Source: Nocardioides islandensis
GTDB taxonomy: Bacteria; Actinomycetota; Actinomycetes; Propionibacteriales; Nocardioidaceae
Length of the DNA stretch: 64,000 bases
Direction of reading: 5' to 3'
Assembly: GCF_015352455.1 (NCBI RefSeq)
Contig: NZ_JADKPN010000009.1
Span: 62,001-126,000, forward strand
Notes under the pieces: model-generated
What the model was told of the DNA's origin: nothing
Database searches by the model: none
What the model saw: only the letters and a program-made list of their open reading frames with translations
Position numbers and translations under genes: made by a program
Shown: piece after piece, positions 45,201 to 52,855 of the stretch
How the letters are laid out: every line of letters starts with the position of its first letter
How positions within the stretch are numbered: position 1 is the first letter of the stretch

Positions 45201-45469
45201 CCTTCGCGGGTGACCAGGTCGGGCGCCTGGTTGGCCTTCAGGTTGCGGCGCAGCTTGGAGACCCTGATCTGCAACGCGTTGGTGGGATCGACCGGAAGGG
45301 CCGACTCCGCCCAGAGCCGGTCGATCAGCAGCGACGCCGGGATCGTCCTGCCCGGCGAGAGCAGCAGCTGCGCCAGCAACGCACGCTCGGCACTGCCGGG
45401 CAACGGCAGCGCACGGCCGTCGACGACGATCTCCATCGGCCCGAGCAGACGGAAGCGCAGATCACCCAC
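42218..45469 (-). CDS. SARP/BTAD-NB-ARC-TPR transcriptional regulator
   Basis: A 1083-residue AfsR-like regulator. It has an N-terminal winged helix of the OmpR/SARP type (RFRLLGPMEIVVDGRALPLPGSAERALLAQLLL, about residues 5-90) and a bacterial transcriptional activator (BTAD) domain (about 95-245). An NB-ARC-type ATPase follows, with Walker A GPGGAGKTS and LLLVLDNCEHV (about 300-620), then TPR-like helical repeats to the end. GTG 45469 is chosen for GGAGG 7 bases upstream. Such regulators bind 11-bp-spaced direct repeats. Three CTGTCC pairs occur in its own promoter region and in that of the MFS/HMA genes. Its ligand is unknown. Confidence 0.92.
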   Translation of the reverse strand: MGDLRFRLLGPMEIVVDGRALPLPGSAERALLAQLLLSPGRTIPASLLIDRLWAESALPVDPTNALQIRVSKLRRNLKANQAPDLVTREGVGYRANVEPEAVDAIDFATRVRLARAGTAAATGHEVGRDVLESILAAYDEALDLWRGQPLSDFDTEQWAVAEAARLGALRITALTERAQTALALGRHDEVVHDLERVVGADPTLESLAGLLMVALYRSGRQADALEVFARTRRTLDEELGLEPTVTLRSIQERVLRQDESLGAKADLAVPVRTPAPAQRRTAESTSGTTTGQRTGAVPTNLPAVLRPLLGRDEMLGSLRNLIPDVRLLSLIGPGGAGKTSLALALAVQALPDFPDGIFLVRLASLGTADQVPLAVADALGMPMDGSAAERDVRERLVGYLAQRRLLLVLDNCEHVVDAAAALADDLLGRCAGITLLATSREALAVPDEVQVNVGPLSAPPDDTRADHVLTYPAAQLFVERARAVRQSTFDEADILAIGRVTRALDGIPLAIELAAARAGTMSPGEISDRLGHRFSLLTSGSRTAEARQQTLRATVDWSYALLGSDERRLFDRLSVFQGGWTMDAAEAVLDDGGAEGFVLDAVARLVQRSMVIVDPGSPTRYRMLETLRQYAAEQLVASGELTEVASRHARHFHDLVVAAELDLRGPRQRDALDRLRREQPNVRAALAWLSGADGDLDQAMEMAGSLGLFWHLGRHLEGREVLQRLLALGGSEQARAHALQAVSIVERPRGCLVHPSPLCAHTAEESLEMFVAEGDQPRAALSRVLLAVEGVTGADPERSHALLAEAERQFRADHDEWGLGVIGFVQMETALKTGHLDRAVAVGRAAAGRFRQLDDYWGLSAILYHLGWGLRQFGRNEEGAHDLEEAIDVAASAGLYNTVQWALADLALVHLNLARPDVARDLFDRADSASVEIGDGAGTVLAHYGHGLLALQDGDLDAAERRLALAREGFVGLRTPVWEGWALVAAARCRELSTGAAAAREPHEAALRLGREAGEPGLTASALEGLARTWAAEDPARAAALEAEAMDVRERLGRPRPGYQDPWHAGPGDGPPVADSGVTSATG

Positions 45470-45540
45470 CCTCGTTCCTCCGGACACTCGCTCGGCAACC
45501 GAAGGGTAACGCGACACACCCTCGTCGGGCTCGCGCTGCT

Positions 45541-45557
45541 GGACAGCCGACGGACAG
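45541..45557. promoter_or_regulatory. CTGTCC direct-repeat pair, putative SARP box
   Basis: GGACAG at 45541 and 45552 (11-base period), reading CTGTCCGTCGGCTGTCC on the other strand. This matches the two pairs at 40366-40421. It lies between the divergent SARP gene (start 45469) and the alpha/beta hydrolase gene (start 45649), so either or both may be controlled. Confidence 0.65.
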
Positions 45558-45648
45558 GACGGGGCAAGCGCGGCGGTCGAGCGTCGACCCCATCAACCCG
45601 AGGTGGCCGAGCCGAGCTCGGCCCGGCGATGGCAAGGAAGTGGACGAC

Positions 45649-47031
45649 ATGGCGGTCACGATCACCACGGCCCGGGAGCCACGCCCCGGCAGACGTCAGG
45701 CACACCCCGAACGCACCTCGTCGAGCCGGCCCGCGTGGGTGGTGGCCGCTTCCCTGGTCACAGGACTGCTGGTAGCCCTCCTGCTCGCCTTCCTTCCGTT
45801 CGTCCCGGTCGAGGAGAGTGCGCTGACCGGCGCTGTCCTGTGTGGGTTCGCGACGGGCTGGACGTTGCTGTGGCGGTCCTCCCAGCGGTTCACCGACCAG
45901 CCCCAGCGCTGGGCGAAGTGGCCTGCTCTGTTCATGGGCGTGGGCGGGGTCCTGCTGCTGGCACTCGGCCCCCAGGTCCTCGACGTCCTCAGATGGGTGT
46001 GGCCACCCGCGCTCGTGGTGTTGGTGGTCTGGATGGCGTCCCGGATGCGCAGGGAGCTGCCCAGCCGCGGCGGCCGTGCCCAGCTGTACGTGGTCTTCGC
46101 GATCCTCGCGATCGCGGCGGTCGGAGGCGGCTACGCGACGCTGGCGGAGGCAACGGAATCGACCTCCATGCCGGCGACCGGCCGGTTGGTCGACGTGGGT
46201 GGACACCGGCTGTTCCTGAGCTGCGTCGGCTCCGGCAGCCCGACCGTCGTTCTCGAGCCCGGCGCCGGCGCGACCTCCGCGCAGCTGGGCTGGATCGCTC
46301 CGGCCGTGTCACGCAGCACCCGCGTGTGCGTGTACGACCGTGCCGGTCGCGGGTGGAGCGAGCCGGCCGGCATGACCCAGGACGGCGCCCGGATAGCGGC
46401 CGACCTGCACACCCTGCTCCACCGCGCCGGCGTCACCGGGCCGTACGTCCTCGCCGGGCACTCGTTCGGGGGTCTGTACGTCCGCATCTTCGCGGCTCGC
46501 TACCCCGATGAGGTCGCGGGCCTGGTCCTGGTGGACTCGACGGCGGCGGAGAGCCCCGCCAGGTCGGTGGTCCCGCCACCCGGGGACGGCGGCGTGCAGC
46601 CCCTCGGTCGCGTCCCGGTGATCGCGTCCCTGGCGTCCGGCGTCGGGCTGACGCGCATCCTGGGACGGACGGACTTCGGGACGCTCCCGGCTCGCTCCCG
46701 GGACGAGGCTCGAGCGGCGGTCGCCCGGGCGAGCTGGCTCAGCAGCACCGTCGACGAGTACCTGCGCGGGGGCGCGTCGATGCACGAGGCGGCGTCCTTG
46801 CGAGATCTCTCGGACAAGCCGCTCGTCGTCCTCACGGCCGGGGAGCACCCCGCGGCCTGGATGTCGGCGCAGCACCAGATGGTGGCGCTCTCGACGAACG
46901 GCGTGCAGCGGATCGTCCCTGGCGCCACCCACACCGACCTGCTCCTCGTGGAGAAGTACGCCGACGCCACCTCGCAGGCCGTCCTCGACGTCGTCGACTC
47001 GATCCGCAGGCACCAGCCCCTGGGTCGATGA
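45649..47031 (+). CDS. Membrane-anchored alpha/beta hydrolase
   Basis: A 460-residue protein: four or five N-terminal helices (about 33-165), then an alpha/beta hydrolase domain. The nucleophile elbow is GHSFGG with Ser272, an acid (Asp) follows in PLVVLTAG-type context, and the catalytic His is in GATHTDLL. Topology would place the hydrolase outside the membrane if the helix number is odd. ATG 45649 has AAGGAAG about 10 bases upstream. It is divergent from the SARP gene and shares the CTGTCC repeat promoter. A close relative lies at 48605. Substrates of this group are unknown to me; esterase or haloperoxidase-like activity is family-level inference. Confidence 0.85.
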   Translation: MAVTITTAREPRPGRRQAHPERTSSSRPAWVVAASLVTGLLVALLLAFLPFVPVEESALTGAVLCGFATGWTLLWRSSQRFTDQPQRWAKWPALFMGVGGVLLLALGPQVLDVLRWVWPPALVVLVVWMASRMRRELPSRGGRAQLYVVFAILAIAAVGGGYATLAEATESTSMPATGRLVDVGGHRLFLSCVGSGSPTVVLEPGAGATSAQLGWIAPAVSRSTRVCVYDRAGRGWSEPAGMTQDGARIAADLHTLLHRAGVTGPYVLAGHSFGGLYVRIFAARYPDEVAGLVLVDSTAAESPARSVVPPPGDGGVQPLGRVPVIASLASGVGLTRILGRTDFGTLPARSRDEARAAVARASWLSSTVDEYLRGGASMHEAASLRDLSDKPLVVLTAGEHPAAWMSAQHQMVALSTNGVQRIVPGATHTDLLLVEKYADATSQAVLDVVDSIRRHQPLGR

Positions 47032-47047
47032 CCGGTCGTCAACGGGA

Positions 47048-47089
47048 CGTGTGCCTGACGCAGCGCCACGGCGATGCGTCAGGCACACG
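47048..47089. terminator. Strong bidirectional hairpin terminator
   Basis: CGTGTGCCTGACGCA pairs perfectly with TGCGTCAGGCACACG (15 bp) around a 12-base loop, between the convergent hydrolase (ends 47031) and MFS (ends 47112) genes. Confidence 0.85.
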
Positions 47090-47111
47090 ACCTCGAGGGG
47101 CCGAGCTCCGG

Positions 47112-48569
47112 TCAGTGGTGCATGTGCATCCCGGCGCCGGCGGCCCCGCGGGTCGCAGGCATCCGGACCAGGGCGAAGACGGCGACCACGCCTGCGATCA
47201 CGGCGGCGGCGAGCAGACCCCGGGAGAACCCGTGCACCGCACCGTCGTGAGTGGCGAGGGAGCCGGCGGAGCTGGCCACCGCGGACAGGACGGCGACACC
47301 GAGCGCGGCACCGATCTCGTGACCGGTCATCAAGAACCCGGACGCCACCCCCGCGTGGGAGTCGGGGATCCCCGACATGGAGGTCACCGACACGGGGACG
47401 AAGACCATCCCGACACCCAGGCCCAGGCCCACGAGACCGGGCAGCAGGTCGGCGGCGTACCGGGCGCCGTCGGGGGCCGTGGAGAGCAGGACGGCAGCCC
47501 CGGCCGTGAGCACCAGCCCGGCGGCGGCGATGGCGCGTGGGGTCGCGTGGCCGAGGAGGTGACGGGCCACGATCGTGCCGGCCGTGATGGCGAAGGCGAA
47601 GGGCAGGAAGGCCAGGCCGGTCGTCAGGGCGGAGAAGCCCATCACGGTCTGCATGAAGATCGACGCCAGGAAGACCGTTCCGACCAGGATGCCGGTGACG
47701 CCGAGCATCACAGTCGTTCCGGAGACCAAGGAGCGCAGCTTCCAGACGTGCGGTGGGAAGAGAGGCCTGGCGGCCCGCTGCTCGACCTTGAGGAACGTGA
47801 TCAGCAGGACGGCCGAGGCGCCGAGGCCGACGATGGTCCGGACCGACCACCAGCCGTACGTCGCGGTCTCACCCAGGGTGTAGACGAGGGTGGCGAGTCC
47901 CGCGATCACGGTCATCGCACCGGGGACGTCGAACGCCGACCGCGCGGGGACGGTGGTGTGCTCCCGAGCTATGACGCGGCGTCCCACGACGAAGGCCACG
48001 AGGCCGATGGGAGCGTTGACCCAGAAGATGAACTGCCAGCTCGACCAGGTCGTGATGGCGCCGCCGACGAGGACCCCCGCCGCGACACCGAGGCTGCCCA
48101 CGGCGCCCCAGAGCGCGAGTGCGGCCCTGCGCTGGGCCCCCGAGTACGTCGTGGTGATCAGCGACAGCGCCGACGGGGTCAGCAGCGCGGCGCTCAGCCC
48201 CTGGACCGCTCGGGCGACGACCAGCTGGGTGCCGGTCTCCGAGAACCCGCTGACCAGCGAGGCGACGGTGAACAGGCCGAGGCCGGTCAGGAAGACGCCG
48301 CGCCGGGAGAGCAGGTCGCTGATGCGGCCGCCGAGCAGCAGGCCGCCGCCCGACATCATCAGGTACGCCGTGACCAGCCACTGCAGGTCGCCACCGGCCA
48401 GGTGCAGCGACTGGCCGATCCTCGGCAGGGCGGTGTTGACGACGGAGATGTCGAGGACGACGAGGATCTGCGCGGCGAGGGTGACGCCGAGCAGGGCCCA
48501 GGACCTGCGGGGACCTGCGTCGTCCTGGGGCTCTGTCGGGTGGCCGTGGTGGGCGGGTGCGTGCGACAT
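47112..48569 (-). CDS. DHA2-type MFS exporter with His/Met tail
   Basis: A 485-residue 14-helix MFS exporter. Helix 1 has LVVLDISVVNTALPRIGQSL, motif A is GGRISDLLSRRGVF, and helix 5 carries GVLVGGAITTWSSWQFIFWVNAP. Both ends are His-rich: the N-terminus has HAPAHHGH and the C-terminus ends GMHMHH, which could bind metal. ATG 48569 is supported by AAGGAGC 5 bases upstream. It lies 35 bases after the hydrolase gene on the same strand, so the two are co-transcribed from the dyad-bearing promoter at 49970-50061. Confidence 0.92.
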   Translation of the reverse strand: MSHAPAHHGHPTEPQDDAGPRRSWALLGVTLAAQILVVLDISVVNTALPRIGQSLHLAGGDLQWLVTAYLMMSGGGLLLGGRISDLLSRRGVFLTGLGLFTVASLVSGFSETGTQLVVARAVQGLSAALLTPSALSLITTTYSGAQRRAALALWGAVGSLGVAAGVLVGGAITTWSSWQFIFWVNAPIGLVAFVVGRRVIAREHTTVPARSAFDVPGAMTVIAGLATLVYTLGETATYGWWSVRTIVGLGASAVLLITFLKVEQRAARPLFPPHVWKLRSLVSGTTVMLGVTGILVGTVFLASIFMQTVMGFSALTTGLAFLPFAFAITAGTIVARHLLGHATPRAIAAAGLVLTAGAAVLLSTAPDGARYAADLLPGLVGLGLGVGMVFVPVSVTSMSGIPDSHAGVASGFLMTGHEIGAALGVAVLSAVASSAGSLATHDGAVHGFSRGLLAAAVIAGVVAVFALVRMPATRGAAGAGMHMHH

Positions 48570-48604
48570 CGGGTGCTCCTTCGGTGCGATGGATGGGTGT
48601 GGGG

Positions 48605-49969
48605 TCAAGACGTGGCGACGGGTGCGCCGGTGGCGACGGCGTGGACGACGGCGGTGATGGCGGTTGTCGAGGCCTCGGCACCGACGGGGTCCTCGAGCAT
48701 CCCGGCGTGGGACGCCCGGGCGACGCTGTGGACGCTGTCGCTGGAGAGCGCGGCCAGCCGGTCCTGGGCGGCGGGCCACCCCTGGGTGCTGAGGTTCTCC
48801 GAGGCGGTGACCACGGCGAGCGGGCGGCCGGCCAGGGTGGTGAGCGCCTGCGCCTGCTCGAAGACGTCCGGGATCGCCGCGAGCTCGTCGCGACCGTTGC
48901 GCTTGGCCCGGACGGTGGACTCGATGGCGTCGATCTGGTCCCCGGCGGGGCCGGGTACGTGCGAGACCGCTGTCGTCACGCGACCCAGCCCGATGCGGGC
49001 CAGCGTGGGCAGGAGGGACAGGCCTCGCTTCATCAGCGCGTACTGCAGGGGGTAGGCAGGCATCTCGTCGAACTGCCGCGGGCTGGAGCTGTCGAGGAGC
49101 ACCATGCCGGCGACGTCCTGCGGGTACCGCGCCGCGTAGGTCATCGCGTAGGGGCCACCGATGGAGTGCCCGACGAGCACGTACGGTCCGTGCTCGCCGG
49201 CCGCGGCCAGCAGGGCGTGGAGGTCGGCGGCGGCTTCGAGGCCGTCCTGGGGCTCGGCCACGTCGTCGCTCCAGCCCTGGCCGGCGCGGTCGTAGGCGCA
49301 CACCCGTGCGGTGTCGCTGACCCGGTCGGTGATCCTGGCCCACGAGGCGGAGAACTCGCCCAGGCCGTTGAACAGGACGACCGTCGGCCCGCCAGTGCCT
49401 CGACAGTCGATGTGCAGACGGTGGTCACCCACGGTGAAGGTCCGGCCGGGGGCCGGGTGGTCGCGCAGGACCTGGGGCGAGGCGACGTGCTGGACGAGGG
49501 CACCGACCGCGACCGCGGCCAGGGTGACGAACACCGGCATCAGCAACCAGCGCGGGCGGGCCGGCAGGGAGCGACGGGCTTGGACGAACATCCAGCCCAC
49601 GAGGGCGACCATCATCGGGGGCCACACCCAGGTGAGCAGTGAGAGTCCCCGATCACCGGGCGAGAAGGTGACGAGGCCTGCGCCCGTGACGGCCATGGCG
49701 ATCGCGGGGACCCGTGCCCAGCGCTGGGGCCGGCTGGTCCTGCGGGTGGAGATCAGGGCGAGCGCTCCCCAACCGACGCCGAAGCCGAACAGCATCGAAC
49801 CGGTGACCACCGCCTCGGTGGCACCCGGGAAGGCCACCAACGTCAGGACCAGAGCGCTCACGGCCCCGACGACCAGGGAGCCGAGGACGACCCAGGTCGG
49901 GGACCAGGAGCCCGTACGCCGGTCGACGGACGCGGTCGTGTGACGGCTGGGGTGCAGGTGGACGGTCAT
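48605..49969 (-). CDS. Membrane-anchored alpha/beta hydrolase (paralogue)
   Basis: A 454-residue paralogue of the hydrolase at 45649 with the same plan: membrane helices to about residue 165, then an alpha/beta hydrolase domain with nucleophile elbow GHSIGG and FNGLGEFSASWARI in place of the oxyanion region. The paralogues share short blocks such as PQRWA, WVWPP and VCxYDRAGxGWS. It is first in an operon with a DHA2 exporter. The CCCGGTC dyad ends 68 bases upstream of its start. Pairing of a surface hydrolase with an exporter suggests processing of an exported compound. Confidence 0.88.
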   Translation of the reverse strand: MTVHLHPSRHTTASVDRRTGSWSPTWVVLGSLVVGAVSALVLTLVAFPGATEAVVTGSMLFGFGVGWGALALISTRRTSRPQRWARVPAIAMAVTGAGLVTFSPGDRGLSLLTWVWPPMMVALVGWMFVQARRSLPARPRWLLMPVFVTLAAVAVGALVQHVASPQVLRDHPAPGRTFTVGDHRLHIDCRGTGGPTVVLFNGLGEFSASWARITDRVSDTARVCAYDRAGQGWSDDVAEPQDGLEAAADLHALLAAAGEHGPYVLVGHSIGGPYAMTYAARYPQDVAGMVLLDSSSPRQFDEMPAYPLQYALMKRGLSLLPTLARIGLGRVTTAVSHVPGPAGDQIDAIESTVRAKRNGRDELAAIPDVFEQAQALTTLAGRPLAVVTASENLSTQGWPAAQDRLAALSSDSVHSVARASHAGMLEDPVGAEASTTAITAVVHAVATGAPVATS

Positions 49970-50036
49970 CGTGGTCTCGCTCTCGCAGTGGTGTGGTGCA
50001 CTGCGATCGAGCGTGGACTCGCTGCCGGGTGCTCAC

Positions 50037-50054
50037 CCCGGTCAGATGGCCGGG
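50037..50054. promoter_or_regulatory. Dyad operator, copy 2
   Basis: CCCGGTC-AGAT-GGCCGGG, one mismatch from the perfect dyad at 40314. It shares the flanking ATCGG, and the distance to the downstream minus-strand gene (about 67 bases) matches copy 1. Confidence 0.7.
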
Positions 50055-50061
50055 ATCGGTG

Positions 50062-52782
50062 TCAGGCCAGGTCGAGCCGGGCGAGCTCGCCGCGGGAGGT
50101 GATGCCGGCCTTCGCGAAGACGTTGCGCAGGTGGAAGGCGACGGTCCGGGGAGAGATCCAGCACTGGGCGGCGACGTCCTTGTTGGACATGCCCGAGCTC
50201 ACCAGCTGGGCGATCTGGAGCTCGGTCGGGGTGAGCTGCAGCAGGGTGGAGGGGTCACGCTTGCGGGCGGTCTCCCCCGAGGCGCGGAGCTCCTGGTGGG
50301 CGCGCGCGGACAGCGCCTCGGCGCGCAGGTCCTGGAACGCGTCCGCGGCCTCGCGAAGGTGCTGCCTGGCGTCGACCCGCCGCTGGGCGCGGCGCAGCCA
50401 CTCGCCGTAGGCGAGGTGGGCCCGCCCGGCGTCCAGCGGCCGGCCGGCGACGGCATGGTGGGCGAGGGACTCCCGGAAGAGCGCGTCGGCCGTGGCCTGG
50501 TCGGCAGTGAGCGCACGGGCGAAGGCCACCGTGGCGAGTGCCCACGGCCGGTTGGTCGCCGTCGCGAAGCCGGCCAGCTCCTCGGTCCAGCCACGAGCGG
50601 CCGCCAGGTCGCCGGCGCGCACCGCCGCCTCGATGCGCTCGGGAGCGGACATCCTGGCCAGGACCGGCAACCGGAACCGCGCCAGGTGGTGAAGCGCTCC
50701 GACGTTGTCACCGGAGCCGGCCGCGTGCCAGGCCCTGGCCCACCGGGTCAGGTCGTGGACGGGGTCGGCGAGGATCCCGAGGGGGTGGGCCGCGACCAGC
50801 TCCTCGAGCCGGGCGAGGTGGTCGTCGTGGTCGTCGCGGCCCTGCAGGGCAGCGAGCAGGGCCAGCCAGGCGACGGGCGGGGCCGTCATGGCCGGCTGCC
50901 CGATGCTGTGGCCGAGCGAGATAGCCTCCTCGGCACTGTTGCGCACCGCGACGAGGTCGCCGGCCAGGTACTGGCCGAAGCACAGCCTCTGCAGGCAGTA
51001 GACGACCGCCGTCACCGCACCCGCTTCGCGCGCTCGCGAGAGGGCGTAGCCGTAGAACCGCTGCTGCGCGTCGTCGTCGCCGAGCTGGAGGGCGGCGTTG
51101 CCGAGGTTCCACAGCACGTCCCGGTCGTCGACCCGGTCACCGAGCTCCAGCGCGCGGTCCAGGGCGGCCGTGGCGGCGGACCAGTCGCCCTCGGCCACCT
51201 GTGTCATGGCGACGAGCATGTGCCGCAGGCACAGTGTCCTGGGCGGGTCGCCGGCGACGGGTGCGACGAGGGCATCGGTGACGGGCAGCGGCGTGCCGCT
51301 GTCGGCCCCGAAGGTGCGCATGACGGCAGCCGCGACCGCGATGTCGAGGGCCCTGGCGGGGTCGAAGGGGTACACCGCCTGGGCTGCCTCCACGAAGATG
51401 CGGTGCGCCTCCGGTGCCGAACCGAGGTTGACCTCGATGTGGCCCCGCAGGCGCGCGACGTCGGCCAGCACCAGAGGGTCGTCGGTCGACTCGCGCACTC
51501 TCGTCAAGAGGGTCTGCGCCTGGCCGGCGTGACCGCAGGCCCATGCGCTTCGACCTGCGGCGAACGTGAGCTCGGTGCGCCTGACCGGGTCGTCGCAGAG
51601 GGCGGCAGCGCGTTCGTAGGCCGCGAGCGCCGAGACGTGCCCGCCTCGTCGCTGGGCGCGTGCACCGGCCAGCTCCAGGGCGGCGACCACCTCAGGGTCC
51701 GGTCCGTCGGCGGCCGCGGCCCGGTGCCAGGCCTCCCGGTCGGGGTCGCCGTGGCCGGACAGAGCGGTCGCCAGGGCTCGGTGGACCGTTCGCCTCTCGA
51801 CCGCGCTCGCTGCCTGGTAGACCGCGGAACGGACCAAGGGGTGCCGCAGGGACAGCGACGTGGTGGTCTCGACGAGCAGACCCGAGTCCACGGCTGCCTG
51901 CAGATCGGCCTCCCCGAGACCCAGGGCCAGCACGGCCCGCCGTACGACGTCCGGCTCACTGCTGTCGTCGGCCGCGGCGACCAACAGCGCCCTCGCGACG
52001 GGAGGCGGCAGCCGGCGACTGCGGTCGAGGAAGACCTGCTCGACCCGAGTGGTCAGGTGGAGCTGCGAGGGCAGGGGCTCGCGACCGCTGAGCTGATCTC
52101 GTGTCAGCTCGGTGGGGAGCTCCAGGAGCGCCAGGGGGTTGCCGCGGGTCTCGGCGACGATCCGTGCCAGGACGTCGGTACCGGCCGCGGAGCCCAGACG
52201 CGACTCGAGCAAGGCACGTGAGGCGTCGGGTTCGAGACCCGTCACGACGAGCTCGCGGAGCCCCTGCGGGTCGAAGGTCCCCCAGGCGCCGTCCCGCGCT
52301 GCGAAGACCAGGGCCACCCGGTCCGCGCCGAGCCGGTGGGCGCAGAAGAGGAGGACGCCGGCCGTGGCGGCGTCCAGCCAGTGCGCGTCGTCGACGACGC
52401 ACAGCACCACGTTCTCCTCGGCCGCCGTCGTGAGGAGCGACAGCGTCGCCACGCCCACCAGGAACGGCTCGACCGAGGCACCCTCCTCCTCACCGAACGC
52501 GACACGGAGGGCCCGCGCCTGCGGGGCCGCCAGTCCGTCGCGGAGCCTGGCGAGCGGTCGCAGCAACCGGTGCAGCGCCGCGAACGCCAGCGGCGCCTCC
52601 ACCTCCAGTCCCTGCGTGCGCAGCACGGTCGCGTCGGCGGCACCCGCGACGAGCTCGTCGAGGAGCGCCGACTTGCCGACACCAGGCTCGCCGCGGACGA
52701 CCAACGTTCCCGCGGATCCCTCTCGCGCCCCCTCGACGAGTGCCCCCAGGAGCTGCCGCTCCGGTTCGCGACCGACCAGCAC
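50062..52782 (-). CDS. LuxR-family regulator with N-terminal AAA ATPase (LAL type)
   Basis: A 906-residue large ATP-binding LuxR-type regulator. It has an AAA_16-type ATPase at the N-terminus (VGREPERQL, Walker A RGEPGVGKSALL near residues 29-40, VVDDAHWLD) and a long helical middle with TPR-like repeats. The C-terminal LuxR helix-turn-helix is LTPTELQIAQLVSSGMSNKDVAAQCWISPRTVAFHLRNVFAKAG. The start is GTG 52782; no ribosome site is visible, so a leaderless transcript is possible. The promoter is shared with the DJ-1 family gene and contains dyad copy 3. It is the best candidate to bind the CCCGGTC dyad, though this is inference. Confidence 0.9.
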   Translation of the reverse strand: MLVGREPERQLLGALVEGAREGSAGTLVVRGEPGVGKSALLDELVAGAADATVLRTQGLEVEAPLAFAALHRLLRPLARLRDGLAAPQARALRVAFGEEEGASVEPFLVGVATLSLLTTAAEENVVLCVVDDAHWLDAATAGVLLFCAHRLGADRVALVFAARDGAWGTFDPQGLRELVVTGLEPDASRALLESRLGSAAGTDVLARIVAETRGNPLALLELPTELTRDQLSGREPLPSQLHLTTRVEQVFLDRSRRLPPPVARALLVAAADDSSEPDVVRRAVLALGLGEADLQAAVDSGLLVETTTSLSLRHPLVRSAVYQAASAVERRTVHRALATALSGHGDPDREAWHRAAAADGPDPEVVAALELAGARAQRRGGHVSALAAYERAAALCDDPVRRTELTFAAGRSAWACGHAGQAQTLLTRVRESTDDPLVLADVARLRGHIEVNLGSAPEAHRIFVEAAQAVYPFDPARALDIAVAAAVMRTFGADSGTPLPVTDALVAPVAGDPPRTLCLRHMLVAMTQVAEGDWSAATAALDRALELGDRVDDRDVLWNLGNAALQLGDDDAQQRFYGYALSRAREAGAVTAVVYCLQRLCFGQYLAGDLVAVRNSAEEAISLGHSIGQPAMTAPPVAWLALLAALQGRDDHDDHLARLEELVAAHPLGILADPVHDLTRWARAWHAAGSGDNVGALHHLARFRLPVLARMSAPERIEAAVRAGDLAAARGWTEELAGFATATNRPWALATVAFARALTADQATADALFRESLAHHAVAGRPLDAGRAHLAYGEWLRRAQRRVDARQHLREAADAFQDLRAEALSARAHQELRASGETARKRDPSTLLQLTPTELQIAQLVSSGMSNKDVAAQCWISPRTVAFHLRNVFAKAGITSRGELARLDLA

Positions 52783-52803
52783 GCGACGAAACGTACACCG
52801 CAA

Positions 52804-52821
52804 CCCGGCAGTTTGACCGGG
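52804..52821. promoter_or_regulatory. Dyad operator, copy 3 (reverse orientation)
   Basis: CCCGGCA-GTTT-GACCGGG: the right arm is perfect and the left has two changes. It lies 22 bases before the LuxR-type gene start (52782) and 35 bases before the DJ-1 family gene (52856), so it may control both. Confidence 0.6.
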
Positions 52822-52855
52822 GCGACGAGGGCGACAGCGGGTGGAGGCTCCACCC

